Assembly: GCF_900141775.1 (NCBI RefSeq)
Contig: NZ_FSRI01000001.1
Span: 1,086,251 to 1,150,250 of the forward strand
DNA length: 64,000 nucleotides
Source: Salinivibrio sp. ES.052
Lineage (GTDB): Bacteria; Pseudomonadota; Gammaproteobacteria; Enterobacterales; Vibrionaceae
Direction: 5' to 3'
The position numbers were made by a program, and so were the translations under genes. This document shows, piece by piece, positions 61,160 through 64,000 of the stretch (position 1 is its first letter; each line of letters begins with the position of its first letter). Below the pieces are notes generated by a model, which was not told the origin of the DNA, ran no database searches, and worked only from the letters and a program-made list of their open reading frames with translations.

Positions 61160-61669
61160 TCAAACGCGGGTATATTGATACAAATTGTTGCTATGCCCAT
61201 AAAGCATGATTTGGCTTTGTAGCCGAAACCCTAGCTTTTCGAGCAAGCGGTTGGAGGATTGGTTGTCCGGTAAGGTCACCGCCTGAACCGTAGTCAGTCC
61301 GCTCGCTAACAGAGTTGCTTCAAGCACCGCCTCGGCGGCTTCTGTGGCGTATCCTTGCCCGGTATAACGCGATAAAAACGCGTAGCCTAAATCTGGATAT
61401 GCCAACTCATCGCGCTTGAGCACACCGCACATGCCGATAGGCTTACCATCTTCCCGCCGTTCCACCAGATTTAAGCCAAAGCCATATGCTTGATAACTCG
61501 CAAGCGGCCCGTGACGGAGATACTCGACTGCATCTTGCTCAGTACGCACCTTTTTATCTGCGATATAGCGTATAAACGACGCATCATTAAGCAGCTTCAC
61601 AATAAACGGCGCATCGTCGAGTGTAAACTGTCGCACATTGAGCCTTTTTGATTGGCATATCAGTGTCAT
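61160..61669 (-). CDS. GNAT acetyltransferase (RimJ/L type)
   Basis: 169 residues with QSKRLNVRQFTLDDAPFIVKLLND at the start, AYPDLGYAFLSRYTGQGYATEAAEAVLEATLLASGLTTVQAVTLPDNQSSNRLLEKLGFRLQ covering the acetyl-CoA loop. Typical ribosomal-protein-acetyltransferase-like fold. Substrate unknown. Confidence 0.86.
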   Translation of the reverse strand: MTLICQSKRLNVRQFTLDDAPFIVKLLNDASFIRYIADKKVRTEQDAVEYLRHGPLASYQAYGFGLNLVERREDGKPIGMCGVLKRDELAYPDLGYAFLSRYTGQGYATEAAEAVLEATLLASGLTTVQAVTLPDNQSSNRLLEKLGFRLQSQIMLYGHSNNLYQYTRV

Positions 61670-61731
61670 AAACCACTCGCCTACTGAAACCTTCTATCGC
61701 GCCATAATCGCATATTGGCGCGAATAAGTAT

Positions 61732-62211
61732 CTACGCTGGCAACCAACACTGATAAAAATCGGTCTTCGCATGTTTGGGGTTGGCGCGAACAAATTCCCA
61801 GCCGTGCTGGCGATAAAAGGTTAACGCACGATGGTTATCACGGCTTACAGAAAGCATTGCTCGGCGACACCCGGCGTTTGTTAAGGTGGTTTCGATATAG
61901 TGCTGCAGCAAAGGGGCAAACCCGCGACCACGAAAAGCAGGTGCAAGGTAGATTAGATGCACATAACCAGTTTCTGGCTCCGGCGACGTGCTGCGAAATT
62001 CAAGCTGCCCAGCCCATTCTCCATCGACGAAAATATGCCGATAAAACCACTCGGGCTGATTCATGCGTTCACTCACCCGTTCATAATATCCAGTTAGAAA
62101 GTCTTCAAACCCCTCATCGGAGCCAAAGCTACACACAAAAGCGTCCCGACGTGCAGCCACGCAATAAGCAAAATCGGTTTCAAGATTGATGGGCCGGAAA
62201 GTCAGGTGCAT
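61732..62211 (-). CDS. GNAT acetyltransferase
   Basis: 159 residues from the ATG at 62211, which has an AAGGA site 8 nt upstream (frame opens at 62247). Motif VHLIYLAPAFRGRGFAPLLQHYIETTLTNAGCRRAMLSVSRDNHRALTFYRQHGWEFV, with the R-G-R-G-F-A loop. Substrate unknown. Confidence 0.85.
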   Translation of the reverse strand: MHLTFRPINLETDFAYCVAARRDAFVCSFGSDEGFEDFLTGYYERVSERMNQPEWFYRHIFVDGEWAGQLEFRSTSPEPETGYVHLIYLAPAFRGRGFAPLLQHYIETTLTNAGCRRAMLSVSRDNHRALTFYRQHGWEFVRANPKHAKTDFYQCWLPA

Positions 62212-62267
62212 GGGTGTATCCTTACTCAAGGTAATCTCTATTTCCATTAAGCGCGCAAAAGTCAGTG

Positions 62268-62801
62268 CTAGATAGCTCGGGTCATCGTTAACTCATCAAT
62301 AGAATGACCATCGATTCGATAGCAATCCGACATGTTGCCAATCACTTTAAAGCCATATTTTTCGTATAGTTTTTTGGCGGGTAGATTATTAGAGAGCACG
62401 TTCAAGTCAAGCCATCTGACATGCTCTGTGTGTTGACAAAACGCCACCACCGCATTAATTAATGCCACCCCTACTCCTTGTCGCCTAATACGACTTTCAA
62501 CCCCCATCCCAAGCATAACGCGATGAGCCTTGTACGGTTCGTTATACTGACGCAAGTCAATATGACCAACAATTGTATTATTCTCTTCTTTAGCCAACCA
62601 TAGTTTTCTCCAGCCTGTCTGCCCTACCTCAAACTGAAAGCCGTCTTGAAACTTCGCTTTTAACTCTTCGGATACATAGCTACATGCTTTAGAAAGCGGC
62701 TGGAAGCTTGGCGCACTATTGGTGTTATTCTCTTCAAGCTGTGCATTCAGATAGACATAGAATGCTTCTAAATCTGCTGTCGTTGCCTCAACGATTTTCA
62801 C
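62268..62801 (-). CDS. GNAT acetyltransferase
   Basis: 177 residues with VMLGMGVESRIRRQGVGVALINAVVAFCQHTEHVRWLDLNVLSNNLPAKKLYEKYGFKVIG; R-R-Q-G-V-G acetyl-CoA loop. Base composition looks more AT-rich than genes before 62 kb. Fourth GNAT in the right-hand part of the window. Substrate unknown. Confidence 0.84.
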   Translation of the reverse strand: MKIVEATTADLEAFYVYLNAQLEENNTNSAPSFQPLSKACSYVSEELKAKFQDGFQFEVGQTGWRKLWLAKEENNTIVGHIDLRQYNEPYKAHRVMLGMGVESRIRRQGVGVALINAVVAFCQHTEHVRWLDLNVLSNNLPAKKLYEKYGFKVIGNMSDCYRIDGHSIDELTMTRAI

Positions 62802-62874
62802 TGGTTAATTTCTCTGTCACATAAATAATAAAACAGGTAGCGATACTCGCTCGATGTTACGTTTCGAACATTGA

Positions 62875-63639
62875 TTACAAACCACCCGATAAATCTAAAA
62901 AGTTACCGGTCGAAAAGGAAGCTTTATCAGTCGCTAGCCAAAAAATGGCCTCTGCAACTTCTTCTGGCTGCCCCCCTCTTTGCATCGGGATTTTGTTTTC
63001 TAATCGTTTGACTCTCTCCGGTTCGCCGCCATCTGCATGCATGTCGGTATAAATTAAGCCAGGACGTACACAATTCACGCGAATTCCTTCCGCTGCAACC
63101 TCTTTAGATAAGCCTTTAGTCAGTGTATCAACTGCTCCCTTAGAGGCAGCATAATCGATGTATTCATTGGGGGAACCAGTGCGGGCCGCACCAGAAGAGA
63201 CATTTATGATCGCACCACCTTCTCCACCCGATCGCGTCGACATACGTTTAACGGCTTCGCGACAGCAAAGAAAATATCCTGTAATATTGTTGACCAAAAT
63301 GGCGTTGATTCGACTTGCAGTCATATTTTCTAGGCGCGATTGCTGGCGCAAAATGCCAGCGTTATTGACTAGCACATCCAGTTTATCTACTCGCTGATCC
63401 ACAGACGAAAACAATTTAATGGCATCTTCCTCTTTGGAAACGTCGGCTTGGATTGGGTAACACTCCCCTCCATCGGCCTTAATGTCGTTTGCGACACGAG
63501 ATGCGGCCTGATGATTAGACCTATAGTTAATAAAAACTACGTATCCGTTTCGTGCAAATAACTTGGCCGTTGAGGCACCGATGCCTCGCCCACCACCTGT
63601 TATCAATACCGTCTTTTTACGCATCTGCATTCCATCCAA
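62875..63639 (-). CDS. SDR-family oxidoreductase (FabG-like)
   Basis: 254 residues of classical SDR: NAD(P)-binding TVLITGGGRGIGASTAKLFARNG, NNAG at the usual place (DVLVNNAGIL), catalytic Ser (IINVSSGAARTG) and Tyr/Lys in YIDYAASKGAVDTL. C-terminal DLSGGL. Start could be at 63639 or 63624 because two further ATGs follow closely. Reduces a carbonyl or oxidises an alcohol; substrate unknown. AT-richer than most of the window. Confidence 0.85.
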   Translation of the reverse strand: MDGMQMRKKTVLITGGGRGIGASTAKLFARNGYVVFINYRSNHQAASRVANDIKADGGECYPIQADVSKEEDAIKLFSSVDQRVDKLDVLVNNAGILRQQSRLENMTASRINAILVNNITGYFLCCREAVKRMSTRSGGEGGAIINVSSGAARTGSPNEYIDYAASKGAVDTLTKGLSKEVAAEGIRVNCVRPGLIYTDMHADGGEPERVKRLENKIPMQRGGQPEEVAEAIFWLATDKASFSTGNFLDLSGGL

Positions 63640-63655
63640 TTATAAAGCATTATTA

Positions 63656-64000
63656 TTAATACGTTTTTTCTTTCTCTCCGAGAAATTGACTAAAGCGCAA
63701 TAAATAGCCATCGGGATCTTGAACCAAGAACTCTCGTTGACCGCAAAGCACTGTTCCTTCGTCATACCAGTTTTCTTGTGGTTCTTGATAAAGAGGCGTT
63801 TCAGACGCAACCAAGCGTTCCAGAACCGGCGAAATATCACTTAACTCTATTTGAGAATTAACACCTCGCCCGAGTGGGTAGACGAGTGCCCCTGTCTCCC
63901 ATCCGGCATCATGCATTTGCTCAATCATAATATGAACATTCTCATACTCTAAGTAAGCGAATTTTGGTGTGGTGCGTTGGTTTCTAATTTTGAACCCAAG
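63656..64000 (-). CDS. VOC-fold (bleomycin-resistance type) protein, 5' end outside window
   Basis: 115 residues are visible; the frame is open to the right edge, so the start is missing. Reads LGFKIRNQRTTPKFAYLEYENVHIMIEQ ... VNSQIELSDISPVLERL ... CGQREFLVQDPDGYLLRFSQFLGE. The QREFLVQDPDGYLLRF end is typical of VOC proteins of the bleomycin-resistance kind. An ATG at 63928 is an internal Met, not the start. Same strand as the SDR, 16 nt apart. Confidence 0.82.
   Translation of the reverse strand, partial: LGFKIRNQRTTPKFAYLEYENVHIMIEQMHDAGWETGALVYPLGRGVNSQIELSDISPVLERLVASETPLYQEPQENWYDEGTVLCGQREFLVQDPDGYLLRFSQFLGEKEKTY

Overview
The window reads as a chromosomal segment of a marine gamma-proteobacterium of the family Vibrionaceae. 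The evidence is the haem genes hutX, hutA and hutBCD, the neighbouring pair purR and tfoY with a c-di-GMP-I riboswitch in front of tfoY (an arrangement known from Vibrio cholerae), the fadL-volA pair, a vlpA-like lipocalin, and close matches to enterobacterial PunR/PunC and YnjBCDF. Moderate GC and the gene mix would fit Salinivibrio or a relative, but the genus is a guess. I saw no rRNA, tRNA, CRISPR array, transposase, integrase or phage gene. The window looks like core and soft-core chromosome with a few accessory patches.

Layout. 1-5.4 kb: haem uptake (hutX and hutA on the minus strand, hutBCD on the plus strand, with a Fur-box-like site between). 5.4-7.7 kb: a structured leader or small RNA with a terminator, purR, the c-di-GMP riboswitch and tfoY. 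8-14.3 kb: a five-gene plus-strand operon joining a VTT-domain/disulfide-reductase fusion to the YnjBCD transporter and YnjF. 14.3-16.5 kb: punR/punC, divergent. 16.5-21 kb: small enzymes, a Blc lipocalin and a TerC-type membrane protein. 21-25 kb: the fadL-volA lipid-scavenging operon with FadR-like boxes. 25-30 kb: peroxiredoxin, acyl-CoA synthetase, a tRNA-editing-like protein, a solute-binding protein, GNAT and deaminase genes. 30.3-34.6 kb: RND efflux adaptor and pump. 34.6-38.7 kb: a LysR/DMT pair, a response-regulator-like protein with a degenerate receiver, and a DadA-like oxidoreductase.

38.97-43.98 kb holds the most unusual locus: a four-gene operon of an ATP-grasp ligase, a 659-residue protein of unknown family with a possible papain-like Cys/His/Asn set, an Amidoligase_2 enzyme and a C26-type glutamine-amidotransferase-like hydrolase. 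Together they look like a system that makes, attaches and trims an amide-linked or isopeptide product. 44-49.4 kb is rich in GNAT acetyltransferases (five in about 3.5 kb), with an XRE-2TM regulator and an SDR gene behind tandem MarR-type operators. 49.4-57.8 kb is a TAXI-TRAP transporter with L-2-hydroxyglutarate oxidase under a clear sigma-54 promoter and a DctB/DctD-like pair. 57.8-64 kb holds ohr/ohrR, an RRM protein, a zinc-ribbon protein, a TauD-family dioxygenase, four more GNATs, an SDR and a truncated VOC gene at the right edge.

Functional themes visible from neighbours are iron/haem acquisition, purine-linked control (PurR, PunR/PunC), lipid scavenging (FadL, VolA and perhaps the acyl-CoA synthetase), dicarboxylate-type uptake under sigma-54, and peroxide defence (peroxiredoxin, Ohr/OhrR). 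All functional calls come from reading protein motifs and gene order by eye; no database search was run.
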